From Candidatus Gastranaerophilales bacterium (GTDB lineage Bacteria > Cyanobacteriota > Vampirovibrionia > Gastranaerophilales > Gastranaerophilaceae), in contig CANQAV010000014.1 of the NCBI GenBank assembly GCA_947589425.1, forward strand, positions 1 through 55,855: a stretch of 55,855 bases of DNA, in the 5' to 3' direction. The notes beneath the pieces were generated by a model. The model made no database searches, was not told where the DNA came from, and saw only the letters and a list, made by a program, of their open reading frames with translations. How positions within the stretch are numbered: position 1 is the stretch's first letter; every line of letters begins with the position of its first letter. The translations under genes were made by a program, and so were the position numbers. Below are positions 34,658-42,915 of the stretch, piece after piece.

Positions 34658-35662
34658 ATGAAAATATTGTTTTATGATATAAAAGATTTTGAATTTGATT
34701 ATCTCCTCGATAAAATTCCTTCCTCAATCGAGCCGTATTTTTTAAAAGTCAGATTGGATGAAAATACCTATATTGATGAAAAACACATAGATTGCGAAGG
34801 TTTGAGCGTTTTTGTTTCGTCCGAATTAAACAGTTCAACTTTGGAAAAATTTAAGAATTTGAAGTTTATATTTCTGCGCTGTGTCGGCTATAACAATGTT
34901 GATTTGGATTATTGCAAGAAAAATAATATCTGTGTTTTTAATACACCGAACTATGGCAATTCAACAGTTGCGGAATATACGTTTGCTCTTCTTTTAAGCC
35001 TGTCAAAAAAAATATCTCTTGCTTCAAACAGATTAAAAGAAGGCGAAGTTGACCCGAGCGAAATAACAGGGGTTGAATTATACTCTAAAACTCTGGGGGT
35101 AATCGGAGCGGGAGCTATCGGCAGAAAAATTATAAATATGGGTTTGGCTTTTGGCATGGATGTTATTGTATATGATGTTGAGCCAAAAGGAGCATATAAT
35201 TTTGTTGAATTGGATGAGATATATCAAAAATCGGATTTCATTTCAATCAATTGCCCCTTAAACGATAAAACAAGAGGGATGATTAACCGCACTACCTTAT
35301 CAAGAATGAAAAAAGATGTAATTATTGTCAACACCGCACGGGGCGAAATTATTGAAACAAGAGATTTATATGATGCCCTTGCAAATAAAAAAATAAAAGG
35401 TGCTGCTCTTGATGTTATTGAATGCGAGGAGTTTTTGTGCCAATTATATGAAAAATGCAGAATGAATGATTTATTGGAAGAGAATTGTGTTAAGAAGTTT
35501 TTGTTTATCAGAAAAATGATGGATATGCCTCAGGTTATTATTACTCCTCATAATGCATATAACACTAAAGAGGCGCAGCAGCGAATTTTAAAAATGACCC
35601 TTGAAAATATCAGCGCATCTTTTAATATTAATACTGGTGTTAAAAATTTGGTTTTGATATAA
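34658..35662 (+). CDS. D-isomer-specific 2-hydroxyacid dehydrogenase
   Basis: A 334-residue NAD-dependent enzyme, nearest in layout to D-lactate dehydrogenases (LdhA type). The Rossmann motif GVIGAGAIGRK lies at about 146-156. The catalytic Arg is in NTARGEIIE (about 228-236), the Glu in the IECEE region (about 258) and the His in TPHNAYNT (about 297). An insertion with CQLYEKCRMNDLLEE (about 264-278) between the Glu and His is typical of LdhA-like members. The likely role is fermentative D-lactate formation, which would suit an anaerobe. The substrate is inferred. The stop codon overlaps the -10 of deoC. Confidence 0.83.
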   Translation: MKILFYDIKDFEFDYLLDKIPSSIEPYFLKVRLDENTYIDEKHIDCEGLSVFVSSELNSSTLEKFKNLKFIFLRCVGYNNVDLDYCKKNNICVFNTPNYGNSTVAEYTFALLLSLSKKISLASNRLKEGEVDPSEITGVELYSKTLGVIGAGAIGRKIINMGLAFGMDVIVYDVEPKGAYNFVELDEIYQKSDFISINCPLNDKTRGMINRTTLSRMKKDVIIVNTARGEIIETRDLYDALANKKIKGAALDVIECEEFLCQLYEKCRMNDLLEENCVKKFLFIRKMMDMPQVIITPHNAYNTKEAQQRILKMTLENISASFNINTGVKNLVLI

Positions 35663-35663
35663 T
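35658..35663 (+). promoter_or_regulatory. -10 box of deoC overlapping the upstream stop codon
   Basis: TATAAT ends 7 nt before the deoC ATG and contains the TAA stop of the dehydrogenase gene. There is no Shine-Dalgarno site, so deoC may start a leaderless transcript. Confidence 0.45.
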
Positions 35664-35670
35664 TTTTGTT

Positions 35671-36339
35671 ATGAAAAGCATAAATAATTATATTGAACAT
35701 ACCGCTCTAAAGCCCGATTGTACTTTAGAAGATATAAAAAAATTGGCGCAGGATGCCCTGAAATATAATTTTTTCGGTGTTTGTGCAAATCCTTGTTATA
35801 TCAGGGATTTAAGAGAAATAATACAAAATTCGCATCCTAAAATTGTATGTGTTGTAAATTTCCCCCTTGCAAACCAATTGATTGAAACAACGCTTCAGCA
35901 GACGGAGCTTGCACTAAAACAAGGGGCGGATGAAATTGATACCGTGTTAAATATTTCGGCTTTAAAAAACAAAGACTATAAAAAAGTTTCTTTTGATATC
36001 AAACAAACAAAAGAAATTGCAAAAGACCATAACCTTAAAGTAATTTTGGAAACGGACTTATTAACAAAAGATGAAATCAAAACAGCTTCCCTGCTGGCTG
36101 TTGAAGGAGGCGCAGATTTCGTTAAAACTTCAACCGGTTTTGTAAAACAAGGTGTTGGCGCAACGGTTGAAAACGTTAAATTAATGTATGATACTGTAAA
36201 TCCTCACGGACTTAAAGTTAAAGCAAGCGGAGGAATTAAAAACTATTCTCAAGCCCTTGCTTTAATTGAAGCCGGAGCGCAAAGACTCGGGACTTCAAGC
36301 GGTGTGGATATTATTTTAGGAGAAAAACAAAATGTCTAA
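35671..36339 (+). CDS. deoC: deoxyribose-phosphate aldolase DeoC
   Basis: A 222-residue class I aldolase that cleaves deoxyribose 5-phosphate to glyceraldehyde 3-phosphate and acetaldehyde. HTALKPDCT at the N-terminus, GADEIDTVLN, KVILETDLL, the Schiff-base Lys in FVKTSTGF (about 151) and the second Lys in LKVKASGGI (about 182) are all present. No ribosome site. The next small gene overlaps the end by 8 nt, so deoC, the 65-residue gene, the ACT gene and the DUF711 gene form a continuous run. Deoxynucleoside catabolism links loosely with the secreted nuclease and ComEC. Confidence 0.93.
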   Translation: MKSINNYIEHTALKPDCTLEDIKKLAQDALKYNFFGVCANPCYIRDLREIIQNSHPKIVCVVNFPLANQLIETTLQQTELALKQGADEIDTVLNISALKNKDYKKVSFDIKQTKEIAKDHNLKVILETDLLTKDEIKTASLLAVEGGADFVKTSTGFVKQGVGATVENVKLMYDTVNPHGLKVKASGGIKNYSQALALIEAGAQRLGTSSGVDIILGEKQNV

Positions 36340-36529
36340 AGAAGAAAACAAAATCACAATCCGTTCGGATAGAGATACCGACTATACTTTTATGTATAAA
36401 GGTGAAGAAGTGGTTTTGAAAGCGGGAAGCGTTGTTTCGGTTGCAGACGGGCTTAAAAATGTCGTATTCCCGACTGTTGCAATGAAAATCATGAATAATT
36501 TAATAGTAATTAAAGGCGATGTTAAATAA
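36332..36529 (+). CDS. unknown small protein in the deoC-ACT-DUF711 operon
   Basis: A 65-residue protein with no recognised domain. It is predicted to be a small beta-rich fold (ITIRSDRDTDYTFMYKGEEVVLKAGSV is read as two strands and a turn) with a C-terminal helix and strand. There is no signal peptide, membrane segment or cysteine. A GGAG site lies 9 nt before the ATG, and it overlaps deoC by 8 nt and the ACT gene by 1 nt, so it is a real, translated gene. Function unknown. Confidence 0.6.
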   Translation: MSKEENKITIRSDRDTDYTFMYKGEEVVLKAGSVVSVADGLKNVVFPTVAMKIMNNLIVIKGDVK

Positions 36530-36816
36530 TGGATTTAAATAAAGAAAATCAAGTTATAATAACCGTAACGGGAAAAGACAAAGTCGGAATTGTTGCAAGC
36601 GTTTCTAATGCACTTGCGCAATCGGGCGTTAATATTGAAGATATTAAACAAACAATCATGCAAGACAGTTTTGTTATGATAATGCTTTGCGATATCAAAG
36701 GAATGGGTATAACATTTAAAGAATTTAAAGAAAAAATGCTTTTGCTCTCCGAAGAAATAGGTATGGAAATCTGGGTGCAAAAGAAAGATATTTTCGACAA
36801 GATGCACACAATATAG
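36529..36816 (+). CDS. ACT domain protein (UPF0237 type)
   Basis: A 95-residue single ACT-domain protein of the UPF0237 type. ITVTGKDKVGIVASVSNALAQ and the VNIEDIKQTIM strand give the typical beta-alpha-beta fold, usually an amino-acid sensor. It starts on the last base of the small gene's stop codon and is followed after 6 nt by the DUF711 gene, with which it is very commonly paired in bacteria. It is likely the regulatory partner of that enzyme; the effector is unknown. Confidence 0.85.
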   Translation: MDLNKENQVIITVTGKDKVGIVASVSNALAQSGVNIEDIKQTIMQDSFVMIMLCDIKGMGITFKEFKEKMLLLSEEIGMEIWVQKKDIFDKMHTI

Positions 36817-36822
36817 GTAATT

Positions 36823-38190
36823 ATGCAAAATTTTAATCAATCACAAATTATTGAAACAATAGAGATGATAAAAATACATCATCTTGATATCAGGACAACA
36901 ACTCTTTCTTTAAGTTTAAGAGATTGCTGTTCAAGTGATGTTAAAAAAACGGCATCTAAAATATATGATAAAATTTTAAAATATGCTTCAAATTTTAGAA
37001 TGCTGGCGGATGAAATCGAAAATGAATATTCAATACCTATAGTAAACAAAAGAATTGCTTTGACCCCTATTTCTTTAATCGGTGAGAGCTGTGATAATCC
37101 TGATTATGTATATCTTGCAAAAACAATAGATAAAGCAGGTGATGAAGTAGGAGTTGATTTTATCGGGGGTTTTTCCGCACTTGTTGATAAAGGGTTTACA
37201 AAAGGCGACCTTAAATTTTTTGAACAAATACCCGAAGCCCTCAGCCTGACAAACAAATTATGTTCTTCCGTGAATTTAGGCACTTCAAAAGCGGGAGTTA
37301 ACATGGATGCTGTTTTAAAAACGGCTGATGTTATAAAACAAACCGCAATTTTAACAAAAGATAAAGACAGCATAGGTGCGGCAAAATTTGTATGTTTCTG
37401 CAATGCCGTAACGGATAACCCTTTTATGGCGGGTGCTTTTTGCGGGGTGAATGAAGCAGAGTGTGCGCTTAATGTCGGCGTGTCGGGTCCGGGGGTTGTA
37501 TCGAGCGCAATAGAAGGGCTTGATAAATCTGCGGATTTTAAAGAAGTATCAAATTTAATTAAAAAAATGGCATTTAAAATAACCGTTGCGGGTGAATTAA
37601 TCGGAAAAAGACTTGCGGATAAATTAAATATACCTTTCGGTGTGGTTGATTTGTCTTTAGCGCCGACTCCCAACAGAGGGGACAGTGTTGCGGAAATATT
37701 TAAAGCAATGGGGCTTGAAATGGCGGGAGCACACGGAACAACCATGGCGCTTGCGATGCTTAATGATGCGGTTAAAAAGGGCGGAATTATGGCTTCAAGC
37801 TATGTCGGCGGGCTTTCGGGCGCATTTATTCCCGTATCGGAAGATTTGGGCATGATTGAAGCAAGCAAAGCAGGCTCTTTGACCATAGATAAACTTGAGG
37901 CAATGACGAGTGTTTGCTCTGTCGGACTTGATATGATTGCTATTCCGGGAGATACTCCAAATTCAACAATAGCGGGCATGATTGCGGATGAAATGGCAAT
38001 CGGTATGATAAATAAAAAAACAACGGCAGTAAGAGTTATACCCGTAATAGGAAAAACTTCGGGACAGAGTGCTAATTTTGGCGGCTTATTGGGTGTTGCT
38101 CCCATAATGAAAGTTAATCCTTATTCATCCGAAATTTTCGTTAAAAGAGGAGGCAGAGTTCCTGCCCCCTTGCATAGTTTAAATAATTAA
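36823..38190 (+). CDS. DUF711 / UPF0210 family protein
   Basis: A 455-residue cytosolic protein of the DUF711 (UPF0210) family, distantly related to pyruvate formate-lyase-like folds by structure. Glycine-rich segments are diagnostic: [56 protein letters not shown], and [20 protein letters not shown] near the end. Its activity is not established. The adjacent ACT gene is its usual neighbour. It ends the operon, convergent with the small membrane protein gene 6 nt away. Confidence 0.88.
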   Translation: MQNFNQSQIIETIEMIKIHHLDIRTTTLSLSLRDCCSSDVKKTASKIYDKILKYASNFRMLADEIENEYSIPIVNKRIALTPISLIGESCDNPDYVYLAKTIDKAGDEVGVDFIGGFSALVDKGFTKGDLKFFEQIPEALSLTNKLCSSVNLGTSKAGVNMDAVLKTADVIKQTAILTKDKDSIGAAKFVCFCNAVTDNPFMAGAFCGVNEAECALNVGVSGPGVVSSAIEGLDKSADFKEVSNLIKKMAFKITVAGELIGKRLADKLNIPFGVVDLSLAPTPNRGDSVAEIFKAMGLEMAGAHGTTMALAMLNDAVKKGGIMASSYVGGLSGAFIPVSEDLGMIEASKAGSLTIDKLEAMTSVCSVGLDMIAIPGDTPNSTIAGMIADEMAIGMINKKTTAVRVIPVIGKTSGQSANFGGLLGVAPIMKVNPYSSEIFVKRGGRVPAPLHSLNN

Positions 38191-38196
38191 CTTTGA

Positions 38197-38670
38197 TTAT
38201 CCTAAATATGTGTATTTTATTATATTTATTACATTAATAAAGCAGGTAAATACATAAACCAAGCCGATACCAAGACTTAAATATTTTTGGAAATCGCCGA
38301 ATACAATTAATTTTTTCTTGTTTTTCATTTGGGTATATTCGCTGAATTCTTTCTGATACGGTTTTTCAGGCAATTTGTCTTCCATGTATTCAAGAACTTT
38401 CGCATATTTTACTTTTATTAACAGCTGGTATGAGTCAACATTTACCCACCACATAATTGAAACAAGAATGCCTATAATATTAAGAACTATAATAGCTTTT
38501 TCGCTGTTTGGTACCAAAGTTATTATAAAATATATTATCGCCAATACTACAATGTTTAAAACTAAATAAAATCTGTTTGATGCAAACTGTCTTTCAATAA
38601 ATTTTTCTTTTGCATCTGAATAAATTCTGTATTGTTCTAAAATTAGAAATTGATCATTTTGCTCGCTCAT
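38197..38670 (-). CDS. small membrane protein, possibly RipA family
   Basis: A 157-residue protein. An N-terminal cytoplasmic helix (LEQYRIYSDAKEKFIERQ) precedes two close transmembrane helices (about 31-75) with the motif WWVNVDSYQLLIK. A third membrane helix lies near the C-terminus (about 130-152). The pattern resembles the RipA-type octameric membrane proteins but I hold this loosely. The ATG at 38670 has AGGGGG 6 nt upstream; the ATG at 38688 would make that site part of the coding sequence. Its own promoter region contains a GCTAGTAT repeat. No other genes share the transcript. Confidence 0.6.
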   Translation of the reverse strand: MSEQNDQFLILEQYRIYSDAKEKFIERQFASNRFYLVLNIVVLAIIYFIITLVPNSEKAIIVLNIIGILVSIMWWVNVDSYQLLIKVKYAKVLEYMEDKLPEKPYQKEFSEYTQMKNKKKLIVFGDFQKYLSLGIGLVYVFTCFINVINIIKYTYLG

Positions 38671-38742
38671 ATAACCCCCTTTTTTCATAATGATTGTATC
38701 ATGAATTTTACTTTATAATTTAATTTAATTATATGATTTTCG

Positions 38743-38770
38743 GGAAAAAAAATGGGGTGAATACCCCAAT
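38743..38770 (-). terminator. terminator on the minus strand
   Basis: Read on the minus strand: stem GGGGT / ACCCC (flanked by T and A), loop ATTC, then a run of eight T. It is about 120 nt beyond the stop of the pilin-like gene, so it ends the lptB operon or a separate short RNA. Confidence 0.75.
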
Positions 38771-38888
38771 TCGCATACTAGCCGAAGCATTAACAACACT
38801 TTAATAATACATTCAATATTATAAAAAATAAAGTAATTGTTAAGAAATGTAATATAAATATACTAGCTAAGTAGAAGAAAAGTTGTTT
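38771..38888 (-). other. untranslated stretch with GCTAGTAT repeat, possible small RNA
   Basis: No open frame of note. On the minus strand GCTAGTAT occurs twice (38867-38860 and 38782-38775), 85 bp apart. The minus strand also shows TATAAT near 38817, which together with the terminator at 38743-38770 could define a transcript of about 70 nt. This is suggestive only; the stretch may simply be the 3' untranslated end of the lptB operon. Confidence 0.3.
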
Positions 38889-39311
38889 TTATTTATTGTA
38901 TGTCACAAAAGACGGGGGTTTGATTACGGTTCTTGCCGTTAAGTTGCCGTTTTTGTCATAGACCGTGAGTATAATCATGGTTAAATTATCATCATATTCA
39001 ACGCTTCTGCATCCCTTGCATTCTTTTTCAAAAGTATATGCAGGTGCTTTTTTATTATACGGGTTAACAGTTGTTTCGTTGAGCTCGTTTGTTATTTTTT
39101 GTGCAATTTCAGAGGGCAGCGCTTTTTCGTTCTTTTTGAATTCCTCAAGAGCTTTTGTCGTAAAAGCCGAATCGTCTGCCATAATTTTTGCCGCTAAGCC
39201 GGCATCTTTATTTTTCAGATATTTCGGTGTTAAATATGCTCCAAGCGCACAAATAACAACTAAAACCGCAAGAATTTCAATAAATATAGGATTTTTTAAT
39301 TTTTTCAGCAT
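38889..39311 (-). CDS. pilin-like protein lacking the cleavage glycine
   Basis: A 140-residue protein. The N-terminal helix FIEILAVLVVICALGAYLTP, followed by KY, parallels the type IV pilin helix (FTLIELLVVIAIIGILAAIAIPKY) with the Glu at the equivalent of +5. The usual prepilin-peptidase glycine before the helix is replaced by Asn-Pro. The remainder is a soluble domain with a CKGC pair (about 99-102) that could form a disulfide. It is the last gene of the lptB-lptF/G-glycosidase run, starting 7 nt after the glycosidase. A pseudopilin or a plain membrane-anchored periplasmic protein are both possible. Confidence 0.55.
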   Translation of the reverse strand: MLKKLKNPIFIEILAVLVVICALGAYLTPKYLKNKDAGLAAKIMADDSAFTTKALEEFKKNEKALPSEIAQKITNELNETTVNPYNKKAPAYTFEKECKGCRSVEYDDNLTMIILTVYDKNGNLTARTVIKPPSFVTYNK

Positions 39312-39317
39312 ATTAAT

Positions 39318-40121
39318 CTACCTTTCAATAACAAGAAATGATTTAACCCGTCTTTGACGTTTACCCAAAGAGCCGATTGAAATATCTTTATAGTTAAGCG
39401 AAGTTGAAAGTCCGCCGTCAAGCGCTAAGATTTTTTTAACTTTAAGGTTGTTTATCATATAATCTCTCAATTCGTTAACATCAAGTTTATGTTCTTTGGA
39501 AAATATTACAATATAAAGATATTTTCCCTTAAGCCCGACGGCTGTTCTTTCACGTCTTTTTAAGATATCCGCATATTGAGCTTTAACCATACCGTCTTCA
39601 TATACCACAAATCCTTCCCCGTTTAAATCCATTTCAGGATATAATATGGGGCCCGCTTGAAGAGAATGTTTTATTTTCCACCCCTTTTTAACGGGGGCAT
39701 TATGGCGGGCAATATCAAATTTTAGCTTATGCCTTTTGTTTTCAAGAATTCTAAGCTCTCCTCTTGATAAAACTTTTTCATATCTTTGTTCGTTTTTTAA
39801 GTTTTGAATGAATTTTTCATAATTTTCAATATCATAAACCAAATTGTTGTCTATTGTAACGTATGAAACGCTTTTTCCGTTTTTAACATCAAAAAATCCC
39901 CCGTTTACAACAAGATCAAAACAATTATCATCATATACTTTCCGAGTTGTTCTGGTGGAAGATGCAACATAGGGTTTTATTTTAGTTCCGTATTTTTTGG
40001 TATTTATTTTAAAAACGTAAATTCCCGGGGTATCGTTTGTATATTGAATTTTTTCCTTAGCAAAAACCGGAGTGTAAAACAGTATCAATGATAATATTAA
40101 AAGAATTGTTTTTTTCATCAT
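39318..40121 (-). CDS. secreted phosphodiester glycosidase (NAGPA family)
   Basis: A 267-residue exported protein. A Sec signal peptide (residues 1-21, ending VFAKE) precedes a phosphodiester glycosidase domain. The markers are VNGGFFD (about 72-78), RTAVGLKG (about 190-197) and LALDGGLSTSL (about 232-242), which carry the catalytic and metal-binding residues. The family cleaves glycan-phosphodiester bonds, as in the human uncovering enzyme. A likely substrate is a phospho-linked envelope glycan, though that is inference from its place after lptB and lptF/G, with a 4-nt ATGA-type overlap. Confidence 0.83.
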   Translation of the reverse strand: MMKKTILLILSLILFYTPVFAKEKIQYTNDTPGIYVFKINTKKYGTKIKPYVASSTRTTRKVYDDNCFDLVVNGGFFDVKNGKSVSYVTIDNNLVYDIENYEKFIQNLKNEQRYEKVLSRGELRILENKRHKLKFDIARHNAPVKKGWKIKHSLQAGPILYPEMDLNGEGFVVYEDGMVKAQYADILKRRERTAVGLKGKYLYIVIFSKEHKLDVNELRDYMINNLKVKKILALDGGLSTSLNYKDISIGSLGKRQRRVKSFLVIER

Positions 40122-41245
40122 AAATCCTTAACTTTCTTAATGATAAATATTGATATTATAAATAATATCATAGGTAAAGATGCCGAAACAAAGGGTGCCA
40201 AAACGCCTTTTTGAGCAAGTAAATCAAAAAAAGGAAGCGTTATATAATATCCAAACACCATGCCGACCGCAACGGTAAAACCTACAAGTCTTTGAGAACG
40301 AGGGGGAGAAAAGCCGAGCATGCATCCTATTATTGCAAATAAAATGCAGGTTAGAGGGTGAAGATATCTTTGATATAGTTTTGTTTTAAAATATCTGTAT
40401 TCATCCGAAAAATTAGCCTTTTTTAAGAGCTTTGCATATTTTGATATTTGATGATTGGTAAATACTCTTTCTTTTCTTGTTGCATTAAGCATTAAATCAT
40501 AAACTTCCTGAGATTGAATTTTGTCTTCTAAAATCGAATATTTATCAAAGTGTGAAACTTTTTTATAGACCCCGTTTTCATCTATTTCATACATAAGAAC
40601 GTCATATAATTCCCAATTGTTTTCGAGTTTTTTTGCTTTTGGCGCAAAAGTTATGCTTTTAAATGTTGTAACATCACTGTAGTTTTCATTTGCAAAATTC
40701 ATTACGGTAATGCCGTACATTTCTTTTGAGTTGAAGTTTGAAACGATAATGCTTTGTTTTGGTGTTTTATCGGGGTTTTCAACGATATATACAAAGTGGC
40801 TTCCGCCCCCTTTTGATTCTCCCAGTTTGTTGCTTGCGATGGGTACGAGTTTATCGTTTACAATATAGCAAAATACGCTCAAAACTATTCCGAAACAAAT
40901 AACGGGAAGCATAATGCGGTTGAATGAAAGTCCTATTCCTCTTAATATCGAAAGCTCCGAGTTTTTTGATAATCTGTCAAAAGTAAATATAGAGCCCAAT
41001 AAAATACCGACAGGTATTGCCTTTGCAAGCACTTTCGGTATTTCAAGCATTAGAAGCTTAAGTGCCGTATAAATACTTATATGGTCATTTAATACTTTTT
41101 TAATTACTTTAAATAATGTTTCGGGGGCAATCCAGACTATGATAAATAAAATAAGGCATACCAAAGTTGCTCCTAATACTTGTGAGAGAATGAATTTATC
41201 AAGGAGAGCAAGTTTGAAATTTTTTATTTTATTTATCATCTCCAT
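40118..41245 (-). CDS. LptF/LptG family LPS export permease
   Basis: A 375-residue YjgP/YjgQ permease, with three N-terminal helices (about 18-125), a periplasmic jellyroll (about 130-285) and three C-terminal helices. LALLDKFILSQVLGATLVCLI, SELSILRGIGLSFNRIMLP (a coupling-helix region) and LYQRYLHPLTCILFAIIGCMLGFSPPR are typical. It begins 2 nt after the lptB stop and overlaps the glycosidase start. With the paralogue at 16322-17488 it would give the LptF-LptG pair that works with the LptB dimer. Neither LptA nor LptC is seen in the window. Confidence 0.87.
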   Translation of the reverse strand: MEMINKIKNFKLALLDKFILSQVLGATLVCLILFIIVWIAPETLFKVIKKVLNDHISIYTALKLLMLEIPKVLAKAIPVGILLGSIFTFDRLSKNSELSILRGIGLSFNRIMLPVICFGIVLSVFCYIVNDKLVPIASNKLGESKGGGSHFVYIVENPDKTPKQSIIVSNFNSKEMYGITVMNFANENYSDVTTFKSITFAPKAKKLENNWELYDVLMYEIDENGVYKKVSHFDKYSILEDKIQSQEVYDLMLNATRKERVFTNHQISKYAKLLKKANFSDEYRYFKTKLYQRYLHPLTCILFAIIGCMLGFSPPRSQRLVGFTVAVGMVFGYYITLPFFDLLAQKGVLAPFVSASLPMILFIISIFIIKKVKDL

Positions 41246-41247
41246 AG

Positions 41248-41988
41248 TTATAGAACGAAATCTTCTCCTAAATAATATTTTTTTGCAACAGGGTCTTTTG
41301 CAACATCTTTACTTTTGCCTGAAATTTTAATTTTGCCGTCAAATATAACATTTGCCCTGTCGGTAATTGAAAGAGTGGCTTTCGGGTTGTGGTCGGTGAT
41401 TAAGATACCTATTCCTTTTTCTTTTGCTAATTTATAGATGTTTTCTTTAATTTCACCTATTGCAATAGGGTCAATCCCCGTGAAAGGCTCGTCCAAAAGT
41501 ATAAAAGAAGGCGTTGCGGCAAGTGCTCTTGCAATTTCCACTCTTCTTCTTTCACCGCCCGAAAGCGCTACTGCGGGAGCTTCTCTCAGTTTTTCAACTC
41601 CGAATTCATTTAAGAGGTTTTCTAAAAGTTCGTCTTTTTGCTCTTGGTTTAATTTGTCATTCATTTCAAGAACGAGCTTAAGATTATCTTCGACATTTAA
41701 TTTTCTAAATATTGAAGTTTCCTGAGGAAGATAACCGATTCCCAATTTTGCTCTTTCGTTCATGGGAAGATTTGTTATATCAATTGTATTTTTATTGTCG
41801 TCCTCAATTAAAACTCTTCCCTTGTTTGCTCTGACAAGCCCCACTACCATATAAAAAGTAGTGGTTTTACCCGCTCCGTTAGGTCCTAAAAGTCCTACAA
41901 CTTCTCCTTTGTTAACATCAAAAGTAACATCATTAACAACAGAGCGGTCGCCGTATATTTTAGAAAGGTTTTGTGCAATTATTTTCAT
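41248..41988 (-). CDS. lptB: LPS export ABC ATPase LptB
   Basis: A 246-residue ABC ATPase that energises LPS extraction with LptF/G. Walker A GPNGAGKTT (35-43), the LptB Q-loop region GYLPQETSIFRKL, signature LSGGERRR and Walker B FILLDEPFTGIDP are present. The phrase EDNLKLVLE and C-terminal TDHNPKATLSITDRANVI are typical of LptB rather than LivF-type ATPases. It leads the operon lptB, lptF/G, glycosidase, pilin-like. A weak AAAGA site precedes the ATG. Confidence 0.94.
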   Translation of the reverse strand: MKIIAQNLSKIYGDRSVVNDVTFDVNKGEVVGLLGPNGAGKTTTFYMVVGLVRANKGRVLIEDDNKNTIDITNLPMNERAKLGIGYLPQETSIFRKLNVEDNLKLVLEMNDKLNQEQKDELLENLLNEFGVEKLREAPAVALSGGERRRVEIARALAATPSFILLDEPFTGIDPIAIGEIKENIYKLAKEKGIGILITDHNPKATLSITDRANVIFDGKIKISGKSKDVAKDPVAKKYYLGEDFVL

Positions 41989-42043
41989 ATCTGTCTTTCT
42001 TAATTTCTCTATAAAATTATATTATAAAAACCTTTAAAATTTT

Positions 42044-42913
42044 CTATTTGTAGATTTTTATTAAAAAATCGCTTCCTTTTAAAACAAAAAATTTTTTATT
42101 ATTTTGTATTATTTCATAGGTTTTTTTGTCTTTTGTTTTTTCGTCAATTTCCAAGAACTCATATTTCGGTATTTTAATATAACTTCGATACAATTTGACA
42201 TAAGGCACGCTCCACGGGGTTAGTGCTCTTATGTGTCTTGAAACTTCTTCTTTTTTTCTGTTTAGGTCAACTATAATTTCTTTGTTTGTTAATTGATGCT
42301 CATAGCTTGAGAGCGCTTCATTTTGCTTTATGGGCTGAAGCTGTTTTTTATCAAATAAATCAAGTAAATTACCGACCATTGTCCTTGCAAGTTTTGTGGT
42401 TTTTTCTTTTAAGCTTGCTCCTGTTTCATTTTCATCTATTGTTATTGCTTCCTGAAGGAGAATGTCGCCCGTATCAAAATTTTTATCCATGTAATGAGCT
42501 GTGAGCCCAGTTATTGTTTGGTTAAGATAAATTGTCCAAAAATACGGGTTTGCACCTCTGTTTTTAGGTAAAAGCGCAGGGTGAAAATTAATGCAGGGCT
42601 TCAATTTGAGTATATCTTCTTTGAATTTTTCCGCCCAGGAGCCTACTATAATAAGGTCGGGATTTAATCTTTTTATCTCATTTCTAAAAGATTCATCATT
42701 AACGCTTTTTGCTTTGATATCATACAGTTTGTTTGATTTAATTATTGTATAGTCATAAGAGGGGTTAAAAATATCTTTTAAAAAAAGCTCGAAAGGACTG
42801 TATTTAATTCTGTCCGTTCTAAAAACGCCCGCAATTATGTGATTTTTTGCTTTTATTCCTTCTATTAAAGAATAAAGCATCTGTCCGTAACCTACTAAAA
42901 CAACTTTTGCCAT
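42044..42913 (-). CDS. formyltransferase (Fmt-like family)
   Basis: A 289-residue formyltransferase-fold protein. The core NFHPALLPKNRGANPYFW with the Asn-His pair, and GLTAHYMDKNFDTGDIL with the catalytic Asp, match the 10-formyl-THF formyltransferase family. A C-terminal domain (about 205-289) resembles the OB-like Fmt tail. Several N-terminal features differ from a canonical methionyl-tRNA formyltransferase, and the partner gene is an E1-like enzyme, so a special amine or sugar formylation is a real alternative. The ATG at 42913 is preferred; 42943 would overlap the E1-like gene by 28 nt. No ribosome site, so translation is coupled to that gene. Confidence 0.75.
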   Translation of the reverse strand: MAKVVLVGYGQMLYSLIEGIKAKNHIIAGVFRTDRIKYSPFELFLKDIFNPSYDYTIIKSNKLYDIKAKSVNDESFRNEIKRLNPDLIIVGSWAEKFKEDILKLKPCINFHPALLPKNRGANPYFWTIYLNQTITGLTAHYMDKNFDTGDILLQEAITIDENETGASLKEKTTKLARTMVGNLLDLFDKKQLQPIKQNEALSSYEHQLTNKEIIVDLNRKKEEVSRHIRALTPWSVPYVKLYRSYIKIPKYEFLEIDEKTKDKKTYEIIQNNKKFFVLKGSDFLIKIYK

Positions 42914-42915
42914 AT

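Noticed and set aside
37104-37745. Long minus-strand frame of 213 residues
   Set aside because: Entirely antisense to the DUF711 gene, with low-complexity Ser/Pro/Ala composition typical of an antisense frame.
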